Assembly (NCBI RefSeq): GCF_000166295.1
Contig: NC_017506.1
Location: 3,038,001-3,102,000, forward strand
DNA length: 64,000 nucleotides
Reading direction: 5' to 3'
Source of the DNA: Marinobacter adhaerens HP15
GTDB lineage: Bacteria; Pseudomonadota; Gammaproteobacteria; Pseudomonadales; Oleiphilaceae
The notes under the pieces are model-generated. The model saw only the letters and a list, made by a program, of their open reading frames with translations, ran no database searches and had not been told where the DNA came from. This document shows, in pieces, positions 18,738 to 25,694 of this stretch (positions within the stretch are counted from its first letter, which is position 1; each line of letters starts with the position of its first letter). The translations under genes and the position numbers were made by a program.

Positions 18738-19607
18738 ATGCAATCCCAGAAACAGTTCAAGCGCCGTTTCAGCTTTGAGTTTTTCCCGCCCAAGACCGAC
18801 CAGGGCAAGGAAAAGCTGCAGAACGTGCGCAACCAGCTGGCCGAGGTGAACCCGGACTTTTTCTCGGTTACCTTCGGCGCCGGTGGTTCCACCCGGGACC
18901 GTACCATCGAGACCGTGCTCAACCTGCATAGCCAGGGCATTTCCACGGCACCTCACCTTTCCTGCGTCGGGGGCACCCGCCAGGAAATCGGGGAGCTGCT
19001 GGATCTGTACCGGGAGCACGGAATCAACCGGATTGTCGCCCTGCGGGGCGACATGCCCTCGGGTATGGGAGCCGCCGGTGAGCTGCGCTATGCCAACGAG
19101 CTGGTGGAGTTTATCCGCGAGCACAGCGGCGATACCTTTAACCTGGAAGTAGCCGCGTACCCTGAGTTTCATCCTCAGGCCCGCAACGCCGAAGAAGATC
19201 TGAAGAACTTTGCCCGCAAGGTTCAGGCCGGTGCGAACAGCGCCATCACCCAGTACTTCTTTAATGCAGACAGCTACTTCTACTTCATCGACCGGCTGGA
19301 GAAAATGGGCGTTACCATTCCGGTGGTACCGGGCATCATGCCCATCGTCAATTTCTCCAACCTGGTTCGTTTCTCCGACATGTGCGGCGCGGAAATTCCT
19401 CGCTGGATTCGCAAACAGCTCGAAGCCTACGGCGACGACAGCGATTCCATCCGCAAGTTCGGTGAGGAAGTGGTTACTGAGATGTGCGAGAAGCTCCTGG
19501 CAGCAGGCGCGCCGGGCTTGCATTTCTACACCCTGAATCAGGTAGAGCCCAGCATCAGCATCTGGAAGAATCTGGGCATCAGTGAGCGGGAGAAGATTGC
19601 GTTTTAA
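18738..19607 (+). CDS. metF: Methylenetetrahydrofolate reductase
   Basis: A 289-residue FAD enzyme producing 5-methyltetrahydrofolate for homocysteine methylation. It has the family start FSFEFFPPKTDQG, the FSVTFGAGGSTRDRT segment, the folate/FAD region HLSCVGGTRQEI and IVALRGDMP, and the C-terminal FYTLNQVEPSISIWKNL. It follows ahcY after 12 nt and ends the operon; a strong terminator lies 26 nt after its stop. Confidence 0.97.
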   Translation: MQSQKQFKRRFSFEFFPPKTDQGKEKLQNVRNQLAEVNPDFFSVTFGAGGSTRDRTIETVLNLHSQGISTAPHLSCVGGTRQEIGELLDLYREHGINRIVALRGDMPSGMGAAGELRYANELVEFIREHSGDTFNLEVAAYPEFHPQARNAEEDLKNFARKVQAGANSAITQYFFNADSYFYFIDRLEKMGVTIPVVPGIMPIVNFSNLVRFSDMCGAEIPRWIRKQLEAYGDDSDSIRKFGEEVVTEMCEKLLAAGAPGLHFYTLNQVEPSISIWKNLGISEREKIAF

Positions 19608-19633
19608 GGCACCGTGCTATCCGCTCTCCCAAC

Positions 19634-19673
19634 AAAAAAGGGGCAGATGAACACTTTCATCTGCCCCTTTTTT
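19634..19673 (+). terminator. Strong intrinsic terminator after metF
   Basis: An A-tract leads into a stem of GGGGCAGATGAA (19640-19651) and TTCATCTGCCCC (19656-19667) with a 4-nt loop CACT, followed by TTTTTT. A textbook rho-independent terminator closing metK-ahcY-metF. Confidence 0.93.
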
Positions 19674-19857
19674 ATTCCCCTCTCCGGCGGGACCTACCCG
19701 CCAAGCATTTGATTTCCTGTGTACATCTGCGTAATAGTCTAAAGTGTATGTGATGCAGTTCCATCAACGCTCCCCGGAGATCGCCGTCAACAGCAGTGAT
19801 TGGTCCGGCTTGCCTTACCGGGCAAATGGAGCCTCATAAGAAAGAAAAGGAGAATGT

Positions 19858-20616
19858 ATGAGCACGAAGTGGCTGAAGACCGTAAGCGCCAGCCTGGCAC
19901 TGACCGTTGCCGCAGGAACCGTGAGCGCAGAAACCCTGCGCGTCGTCACTGACCCGAGTTTCGTTCCGTTTGAAATGATGGACCAGGAAACCGGTGAGAT
20001 GATCGGTTTCGATATGGAGATCATCCGCGAGGTAGCCGACCGTGCAGGTTTCGAAATTGACCTCAACACCATGGACTTCAACGGCATCATCCCCGCCCTG
20101 CAAACCGGCAACGTCGACATTGCCATTGCCGGCATCACGATTACTGAAGAGCGTGAAGAAATCGTCGATTTCTCCGACCCGTACTACGACTCGGGTCTGC
20201 GAATCCTCGTTCGCGAGGGTAATGACGACGTTAGCGAATTCGACGACCTCGAAGGCAAGAAAATCGGCACCAAGATTGGTAGCACCAGTTATGACTACCT
20301 GGTCAAGAACCTTGACGCCGATGACGGTGTAACCCCCTACCCGGGCAGCTCTGATATGTACATGGCGCTGATGTCCCGTGCCATTGACGCAGTGTTCTAC
20401 GATGCGCCAAACGTTGGCTACTTTGCCCGCACCAAAGGTGAAGGCAAGGTGACAACCGTCGGCCCGCTGTACGAAGGCCAGCAGTATGGTATCGCCCTCA
20501 AGAGTGGCAGTGAGTGGGTTGATGATGTAAACGAAGCCCTTGCCGCAATGAAGGAAGATGGTACTTACAAAACCATCTACGAAAAATGGTTTGGCCCCAT
20601 GCCCGAGGGCATGTAA
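19858..20616 (+). CDS. Polar amino acid ABC transporter, substrate-binding protein (GlnH-like)
   Basis: A 252-residue periplasmic protein with a signal peptide of about 23 residues ending VSAET. It has an SBP_bac_3 fold: LRVVTDPSFVPFEM, GFDMEIIREVADRAG, GNVDIAIAGITITEER and FSDPYYDSG are the usual ligand-pocket strands. The sequence resembles glutamine-binding GlnH. GGAG precedes the ATG. It is followed by its permease and ATPase, separated from the permease by a stable hairpin that may favour excess binding protein. The exact ligand (glutamine, glutamate or another polar amino acid) cannot be fixed. Confidence 0.9.
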   Translation: MSTKWLKTVSASLALTVAAGTVSAETLRVVTDPSFVPFEMMDQETGEMIGFDMEIIREVADRAGFEIDLNTMDFNGIIPALQTGNVDIAIAGITITEEREEIVDFSDPYYDSGLRILVREGNDDVSEFDDLEGKKIGTKIGSTSYDYLVKNLDADDGVTPYPGSSDMYMALMSRAIDAVFYDAPNVGYFARTKGEGKVTTVGPLYEGQQYGIALKSGSEWVDDVNEALAAMKEDGTYKTIYEKWFGPMPEGM

Positions 20617-20648
20617 GGGCTCCCGGACCCCAGAGGTCTGATTCCCTT

Positions 20649-20672
20649 TGCCGGGGCTTCACTGCCCCGGCA
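20649..20672 (+). other. Intercistronic hairpin after the binding-protein gene
   Basis: A 9-bp GC-rich stem, TGCCGGGGC and GCCCCGGCA, with a 6-nt loop between the binding-protein and permease genes. Such stems often protect the upstream mRNA, so the periplasmic protein outnumbers the membrane parts. Confidence 0.5.
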
Positions 20673-20707
20673 CTTCGTGACTCCAAAACTCTGCGGAGAC
20701 TCTCACT

Positions 20708-21379
20708 GTGGAATTCCAGTTTCAGTTCGACTGGCAGGCAGCCATCGACTCTATCCCTTTTCTGATAAAAGGGATCCCCTACACCCTGCTGATTTCCTTC
20801 GGCGGTCTTCTGATCGGTTTTGCTCTGGGCATTTTCTTTGGCCTGCTGAGCATCAACAAGAAGTGGTTCCTGCGGTGGCCGGCAACCGCCTACATCGAAA
20901 TCTTTCGTGGCACTCCGATCCTGGTTCAGGTCCTCTTTATTTTCTACGGCCTGCCCGACCTGATTGGCGGTCCCATTGATCCCTTGACGGCCGGCATCGC
21001 GGCCATCGCTTTGAACTCCGGCGCCTACATATCCGAGGTAGTCCGCGGTGGTGTTCAGTCCATCGATAAAGGCCAGACCGAGGCCGGCCTCTCTCTGGGG
21101 TTATCCCGTACCCAGACCTTCTGGTCTGTCGTGTGGCCTCAGGCGTTCCGCCGGATGATTCCGCCGCTGGGCAACCAGGCTATCGTCAGCATCAAGGACA
21201 CCTCTCTGTTCTCGGTGATTGGCGTGGGCGAACTGGTACGCCAGGGCCAGATCTATATTGCCAACACCTTTACCGCGTTTGAGGTGTATTTTGTGGTCGC
21301 GATCCTATACCTGGCCATTACCCTGTCCCTGTCCATCATTCTCCGCTTCGTTGAGCGGCGCGGACTGGCTTCTGTCTGA
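20708..21379 (+). CDS. Polar amino acid ABC transporter, permease (GlnP-like)
   Basis: A 223-residue inner-membrane permease of the His/Glu/Gln family with about five membrane helices. Characteristic are the N-terminal [39 protein letters not shown], and the EAA loop [31 protein letters not shown] that contacts the ATPase. The start is GTG, with GGAG about 10 nt upstream. A single permease suggests a homodimeric channel, as in GlnHPQ. Confidence 0.93.
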   Translation: MEFQFQFDWQAAIDSIPFLIKGIPYTLLISFGGLLIGFALGIFFGLLSINKKWFLRWPATAYIEIFRGTPILVQVLFIFYGLPDLIGGPIDPLTAGIAAIALNSGAYISEVVRGGVQSIDKGQTEAGLSLGLSRTQTFWSVVWPQAFRRMIPPLGNQAIVSIKDTSLFSVIGVGELVRQGQIYIANTFTAFEVYFVVAILYLAITLSLSIILRFVERRGLASV

Positions 21380-21392
21380 AGGAACGTTACCC

Positions 21393-22139
21393 ATGACTCA
21401 GATTGTGAAAATGAAGGGCATGAACAAGTACTTCGGGAAACTGCATGTCCTTAAAGATATTGACCTTACCGTTGAACAGGGCGAAGTGGTGGTTATTATC
21501 GGGGCCAGCGGCTCCGGCAAATCCACCCTGATTCGCTGCGTGAACGGACTTGAAGAGTATGAATCCGGAACACTGGAAGTGGACGGCCAGCAGCTCGCGC
21601 CCAAGAGCGGCAATCCGAAAGCTCTGGCTGAAATCCGCAAGGAAGTGGGGATGGTATTCCAGCAGTTCAATCTCTTCCCTCACCTCACGGTGAAGAGAAA
21701 CATTATGCTGGCGCCCAAGAAGGTCAAAGAGACTCCCGAAACCGTCGCCAACGCCACCGCAGAGCGTTTGCTGAACCGGGTAGGCATCGGCAACCAGGCC
21801 GACAAGTACCCCAGTCAGCTTTCCGGCGGACAGCAACAGCGGGTCGCAATCGCCCGGGCGCTGGCGATGGAACCTCGCCTGATGCTGTTCGATGAACCCA
21901 CCTCAGCACTCGATCCGGAAATGATCGGTGAAGTGCTGGATGTTATGCGGGAGCTGGCCAAAGAAGGCATGACCATGATGGTCGTCACCCACGAAATGGG
22001 CTTCGCCCGTGAAGTGGCCGATCGCGTGATCTACATCCACGAAGGTGCGATTGTGGAACAGGGCAAACCGGACGATGTGTTCGATAACCCGCAGAACGAA
22101 CGCACCCAGGCGTTTCTTTCGCGGGTTCTTGCGCACTGA
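21393..22139 (+). CDS. Polar amino acid ABC transporter, ATPase (GlnQ-like)
   Basis: A 248-residue ABC ATPase. Walker A is GASGSGKST, the signature [16 protein letters not shown] and Walker B LMLFDEP, followed by the H-loop VTHEMGF. The start at 21393 ([15 protein letters not shown]) has GGAA about 10 nt upstream and lies 13 nt after the permease stop. Longer in-frame starts would run inside the permease gene and were discarded. It energises the transporter encoded immediately upstream. Confidence 0.95.
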   Translation: MTQIVKMKGMNKYFGKLHVLKDIDLTVEQGEVVVIIGASGSGKSTLIRCVNGLEEYESGTLEVDGQQLAPKSGNPKALAEIRKEVGMVFQQFNLFPHLTVKRNIMLAPKKVKETPETVANATAERLLNRVGIGNQADKYPSQLSGGQQQRVAIARALAMEPRLMLFDEPTSALDPEMIGEVLDVMRELAKEGMTMMVVTHEMGFAREVADRVIYIHEGAIVEQGKPDDVFDNPQNERTQAFLSRVLAH

Positions 22140-22154
22140 AGCAACCACTCAATC

Positions 22155-22177
22155 AGCCCCCGCTTCGGGGGCTTTTT
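22155..22177 (+). terminator. Intrinsic terminator after the amino acid transporter
   Basis: Stem AGCCCCCG and CGGGGGCT with the loop CTT, followed by a run of T. It ends the transporter operon just before the convergent small-gene array. Confidence 0.9.
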
Positions 22178-22207
22178 CTTGAACGTGTCCCGTCTCGCAA
22201 CGGAATT

Positions 22208-22630
22208 TCAGGCAATGCTATCCAGCTGGGCCTGTAATTGATGATCAACCCGACGTACCTCCCTCACGAGATTCACGCCCATACTCACTCCGGCCACGCC
22301 CATCAAATCAGTCGGAATCGCTCTTCTCTGCGTTTCGGAGAACCAGGTCAGCACATCTACCAGATGCCAGAGCGCACTCGCGCCCTCATGGACCGGCAAC
22401 GGGAAACTGGCCAGATGAGTTTGAATGAGTTTACGCATGTTCTGGCGTGAGAAGTTCAACAAGCTGGCCATATCGGAAATACCAACAAGGTCCGGGCCTG
22501 CCTCCACCCAAGCTTCAATCAAAACCGTATAGCGAAAGCCCGTGGTCACGATCACAAAGATGAACAACAAGCTCAGAATGATACCCCCGGCCACCACATA
22601 CGCTGCGAAGATTCGCCATTCCTCACTCAC
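22208..22630 (-). CDS. Chimeric small protein: immunity-like membrane segment joined to a helix-turn-helix domain
   Basis: A 140-residue protein. Residues 1-30 are nearly the same as the candidate immunity protein at 23568-23960 (MSEEWRIFAAYVVAGG and so on). Residues of about 31-42 (GFRYTVLIEA) match the one at 23172-23555. From about residue 43 the sequence changes to a helix-turn-helix type (DLVGISDMASLLNFSRQNMR, then SALWHLVDVLTWF). It has one membrane segment followed by a possible DNA-binding domain. The GTG start sits in GTGAGTGA, overlapping a remnant of a toxin 3' end, exactly as at 23953-23960. It looks like a recombination product; whether it is expressed and functional is unknown. 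Confidence 0.6.
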   Translation of the reverse strand: MSEEWRIFAAYVVAGGIILSLLFIFVIVTTGFRYTVLIEAWVEAGPDLVGISDMASLLNFSRQNMRKLIQTHLASFPLPVHEGASALWHLVDVLTWFSETQRRAIPTDLMGVAGVSMGVNLVREVRRVDHQLQAQLDSIA

Positions 22631-22645
22631 GGTTGCGCGCCTCGT
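22623..22645 (-). pseudogene. Remnant of a PAAR-effector 3' end
   Basis: Read on the minus strand, this short stretch encodes YEARNRE-stop, against YEVRNRE-stop at the end of the PAAR effector (23953 side). The identity continues into the following immunity-like gene. It appears to be the last codons of a second, lost or displaced toxin module. Confidence 0.6.
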
Positions 22646-22692
22646 AGCTCAGCTGTGTAAGAGAAAAGGGGTTGTTTACAGCAGGCGATTCT

Positions 22693-23091
22693 TCACTCAA
22701 CAATAACCATAATAATGGCCGAAACTGTAAATATCATTGCGCAGGCAAAAGTAGAGGTGACAGGAATAAGCGCCCAAAGCTTTAAATGCCTTGGCGTCGC
22801 CCCATCCTCTTCACCCATTCGCGATGCAACTTTGCTACCGATCACAGGGAGATTCCTATAGGTGAAAAAGGACCAGACGTTCATGGCGCGAATCCACCTT
22901 CCCCAGGGACCATCGCCCCACAGAGTTTTTGTCATATCCAGGTAGGCGCCGGGCTCGGCAATCTTGGCCTCTACCACGCGTATCCTCGAAAACGCTACTG
23001 TCACTGTAAACAGAATTCCCAGTAAGCCGCCTATCATGGAGGCAATCCCCAAGAACGCTGAAATAACTGTGAGTTTCTCAATCAACAACAA
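22693..23091 (-). CDS. Candidate immunity membrane protein, divergent paralogue
   Basis: A 132-residue protein with two hydrophobic segments at about residues 8-35 and 106-130. Between them is a region ending ATPRHLKLWALIPV. That element aligns with GNPDVPLPRLWQAW in the neighbour at 23568-23960 and GDPAVSLPRSWQAW in that at 23172-23555, so the three belong to one family. The start codon is TTG, with GTGAGG just upstream. It is third in the array behind the PAAR effector. I infer an immunity-type role from position; no named family was recognised. Confidence 0.6.
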   Translation of the reverse strand: MLLIEKLTVISAFLGIASMIGGLLGILFTVTVAFSRIRVVEAKIAEPGAYLDMTKTLWGDGPWGRWIRAMNVWSFFTYRNLPVIGSKVASRMGEEDGATPRHLKLWALIPVTSTFACAMIFTVSAIIMVIVE

Positions 23092-23171
23092 TTACCTCAC
23101 GAATACTGGTAGCCATAATGGCTCCACGTTTCCTTTCGAGATTCCTCTAACGAATTGCCCCACCCGGTGCC

Positions 23172-23555
23172 TCATTTCACAGATTGAATCACCAAATTGG
23201 TGACCAAGGTGGTAATGACGGCCAGATACATGAGAAGCATTGGCGTTATAACCCAGGCTTGCCAACTTCGCGGCAAGGACACGGCCGGATCGCCTAGTAA
23301 AGATGCGCGTTGCTGGAAAAACGGAAAGGGAATCGCTCGGAAGATCAGATAAGCAAATACATTACTGCTTCTCATCAGTCGCCCAATGATCTTTCCTTGC
23401 CAAATGTACCTAGCTGCTGAAATACCCCCTCTTTCAGTCGCCACCCGAGCTTCAATCAAAACCGTATAGCGAAAACCGAGCGTGAGGATAACGAGTAAGG
23501 GCATAAGTCCAATAAAAAGACTCAGATAACCAATATGCGTCAACGTATAAATCAT
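23172..23555 (-). CDS. Candidate immunity membrane protein, second paralogue
   Basis: A 127-residue protein with an N-terminal membrane segment (about residues 7-27) ending GFRYTVLIEARV. A middle region contains YLIFRAIPFPFFQQRASLL. A C-terminal membrane segment (about residues 104-124) follows the shared GDPAVSLPRSWQAW element. It begins 12 nt after the stop of the first immunity-like gene and is probably co-transcribed with the PAAR effector. The base composition is more AT-rich than flanking housekeeping genes, consistent with transfer. Confidence 0.62.
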   Translation of the reverse strand: MIYTLTHIGYLSLFIGLMPLLVILTLGFRYTVLIEARVATERGGISAARYIWQGKIIGRLMRSSNVFAYLIFRAIPFPFFQQRASLLGDPAVSLPRSWQAWVITPMLLMYLAVITTLVTNLVIQSVK

Positions 23556-23567
23556 TTCGGTGTTTTC

Positions 23568-23960
23568 TTATTCAAGCTGCATAAATACACCCGCCAGCAG
23601 AACAACCACGAGCGTTCCATACATCGACAACACAGGCACCAGACACCACGCTTGCCAAAGCCTCGGCAGCGGAACGTCAGGGTTACCCAGCATGAATGCA
23701 CGCTTGTGGCAGAAGCGAGACGAACAATTACGGAAAACAAGGAAGGCAAAGATATGACTGCATCTGACGAGGCGGCCAACAAGCGCTTCTGACCAAATCT
23801 GGCTGATAGTGGAGAGACTGCCAGAACGTGTCGAGACTCGTTGTTCTATTTTTTTTGCATAGTGAAAGCCCTTGGTCACAGTCACAACGATGAACATCAG
23901 GCTCAGCAGAATGCCCCCAGCCACGACATACGCTGCGAAGATTCGCAATTCCTCACTCAC
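23568..23960 (-). CDS. Candidate cognate immunity protein of the PAAR effector
   Basis: A 130-residue protein with two predicted inner-membrane segments, about residues 8-30 and 103-126, and a basic, cysteine-containing middle part (FRNCSSRFCHKRAFML). The GTG start lies inside GTGAGTGA, so it overlaps the last 8 bases of the effector gene. Such tight coupling is typical of effector-immunity pairs. A membrane immunity protein fits a toxin that attacks the inner membrane. The assignment rests on position and topology rather than a recognised family. Confidence 0.65.
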   Translation of the reverse strand: MSEELRIFAAYVVAGGILLSLMFIVVTVTKGFHYAKKIEQRVSTRSGSLSTISQIWSEALVGRLVRCSHIFAFLVFRNCSSRFCHKRAFMLGNPDVPLPRLWQAWCLVPVLSMYGTLVVVLLAGVFMQLE

Positions 23961-25446
23961 GGTTGCGCACCTCGTATATCATTTCTCCCGCAGCTGCGCC
24001 CATATCCCCGATTGTTTTTCCACCGATAGCGCTGCCGATGCCCGCCGCTATTATTCCGCAAGCTACTCCGCCCACCCCAGCAGTGCCGATGCCTACAGCC
24101 ACGCAGAGTAACGGAGCTGCAAAGGCTCCCGCTGTGCCACCCGCAGCTGAGCCAGCAAATCGCAAAGACTCGGTTAGCCCAACTCGCTCGCACTCATTCG
24201 CTCGCCCAGTCGAGCACGCCTCGTAAATCTTATAACCAGCCAGCCCGGCATCCAGCGCCACAACCAATCGTCCGCCATGCTCCACAAACCGTGCAGCGCC
24301 AGCAGCTTTCGAATAGTGGGCTCCATAGCCCGGAATCGGCCCGACACCCGCTTCTTTCCAATGGTGAACAGTGCCTTTGGTTGAAAGCCCGAGGGCCTTC
24401 TTCAACTTGGAGTTGTCATCGAGCGAGAGACCCTTTCGCGCCATCTTTCCCAGGGCGAAATCCAATTTGGTGAATAGCGCCCGGCGTTGCTCGTAAAATT
24501 CCGGCACATTCAGCCTGCCGTATTTTCTGAAGGTATTCTGATACAGCGCCTCAATTTCCTTCAGTGTTGCATTGATGCTTTTGATCTGTTGGCCAATCAT
24601 CGCCGCGCCGGCACCCATGCCAGTCGCAGCATTCGCCGTCATCAGCTCCAGAAGGTCATAGTGATCGACGATGAACTGGGCCTCCTGCTCGCTCAGTTGC
24701 CGCACTTGCTGATTGACCTGTGCAGCCACTGCCATCAGATCGTTTTCTTTGACCGTGCATTCCATACTTTCAGGGTCTGCAATAACGATCATTTCACCAG
24801 GTAAAACTCGGTTACCTAGCGCTGGATTCAGACGCTCAAAATTGTCAGGTTTCGCAGACGCATCACCATAAAGTTGAGACAACAGTTCGTTGCGGCTCAT
24901 TGGTTCGCGAACGACATGGAATCCGGGCTCACTCAGATCCCGATTGTCGCTGGCGTCAGGATGAGTTGAATTTACTGTGCTGATCGTACTGAGCTCAGTC
25001 GCGGATGGTGAGTTGGTCGGAGAATTAGGGGGTTCAGCCCGGCCTGTGGAGCTCGCCCTCTCTGGTGTTGCCTGCACAGACTCCGCGGCTGTTGTTAAAG
25101 TTACTGCTGCTCTTGGCGTGACGGGGGATACGCCCGAAAATGGCGCAGGCGTGTGAGTATCACCAATCACCACACTGCCAGAACCAATAGTCACACCACC
25201 GCACGCAATCGCCCCGCCGGTCACCGCCGCCGGTTTGCCGTTGATCATGACGGTGGACGACCCACCGGTGATGGTGCGCGGATGAGGTGGATGCTTGGGT
25301 TTGGAATGAGGTGCCAGCGGGTCGCCTACCCGGGCAACTGGCTTGCCATCAATCAACACATCGGGGGAACCGGCAATCACCGGCGTGGGCGGGAAACCTT
25401 CGTGATCGGAGCCGAGGTCTCCGAGCAGAACAATCGCTTTACTCAT
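23953..25446 (-). CDS. PAAR-domain effector with LysM-like region and glycine-rich hydrophobic C-terminus
   Basis: A 497-residue protein. Residues of about 1-97 form a PAAR domain (SPDVLIDGKPVARVGD, TVMINGKPAAVTGG, IACGGVTIGSGSVVIGD), the tip piece that loads effectors on the type VI secretion spike. A Ser/Thr/Pro-rich linker follows. A LysM-like segment (ELLSQLYGDASAKPDNFERL to VLPGEMIVIAD) lies at about 175-222, then a long helical region. Residues of about 430-490 are Gly/Ala-rich and hydrophobic, like a pore-forming or membrane-inserting toxin. I chose the ATG at 25446 (AAAGGA 6 nt upstream, directly before the PAAR domain). No vgrG or adaptor gene is near. The membrane target is inferred from composition. 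Confidence 0.8.
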   Translation of the reverse strand: MSKAIVLLGDLGSDHEGFPPTPVIAGSPDVLIDGKPVARVGDPLAPHSKPKHPPHPRTITGGSSTVMINGKPAAVTGGAIACGGVTIGSGSVVIGDTHTPAPFSGVSPVTPRAAVTLTTAAESVQATPERASSTGRAEPPNSPTNSPSATELSTISTVNSTHPDASDNRDLSEPGFHVVREPMSRNELLSQLYGDASAKPDNFERLNPALGNRVLPGEMIVIADPESMECTVKENDLMAVAAQVNQQVRQLSEQEAQFIVDHYDLLELMTANAATGMGAGAAMIGQQIKSINATLKEIEALYQNTFRKYGRLNVPEFYEQRRALFTKLDFALGKMARKGLSLDDNSKLKKALGLSTKGTVHHWKEAGVGPIPGYGAHYSKAAGAARFVEHGGRLVVALDAGLAGYKIYEACSTGRANECERVGLTESLRFAGSAAGGTAGAFAAPLLCVAVGIGTAGVGGVACGIIAAGIGSAIGGKTIGDMGAAAGEMIYEVRNRE

Positions 25447-25623
25447 GTCACGTCCTTTGTGTTTTTGCCGGGCCATCCTGGCCCGTTGCGGGTAAAACGG
25501 CAGTTTATACTGAAGCGCTCTTCCAGCCAAACCCATCGATCTCACAGTGTGACGGAATCAAGAGCGAGGAAACGTCAGGCAATACCGTGTCAGCTCAACC
25601 TGAAATCCGGGTGGCCGATATCC

Positions 25624-25657
25624 GCTGTTAACTGTAATATCCGCACAGGTTAACAGC
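25624..25657. promoter_or_regulatory. BirA-type operator upstream of bioA
   Basis: An inverted repeat, GCTGTTAAC and GTTAACAGC separated by 16 nt, ends 37 nt before the bioA start. It is close to the biotin repressor consensus (TTGTAAACC / GGTTTACAA with a 14-16 nt spacer), so repression by BirA-biotinyl-AMP is likely. Confidence 0.65.
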
Positions 25658-25694
25658 GACAACCCAGAATCAGACCGTCTGACGGAGAATTATC

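Noticed and set aside
25447..25545. N-terminal extension of the PAAR effector to 25545
   Set aside because: The ribosome site AAAGGA fits the ATG at 25446, immediately before the PAAR domain.
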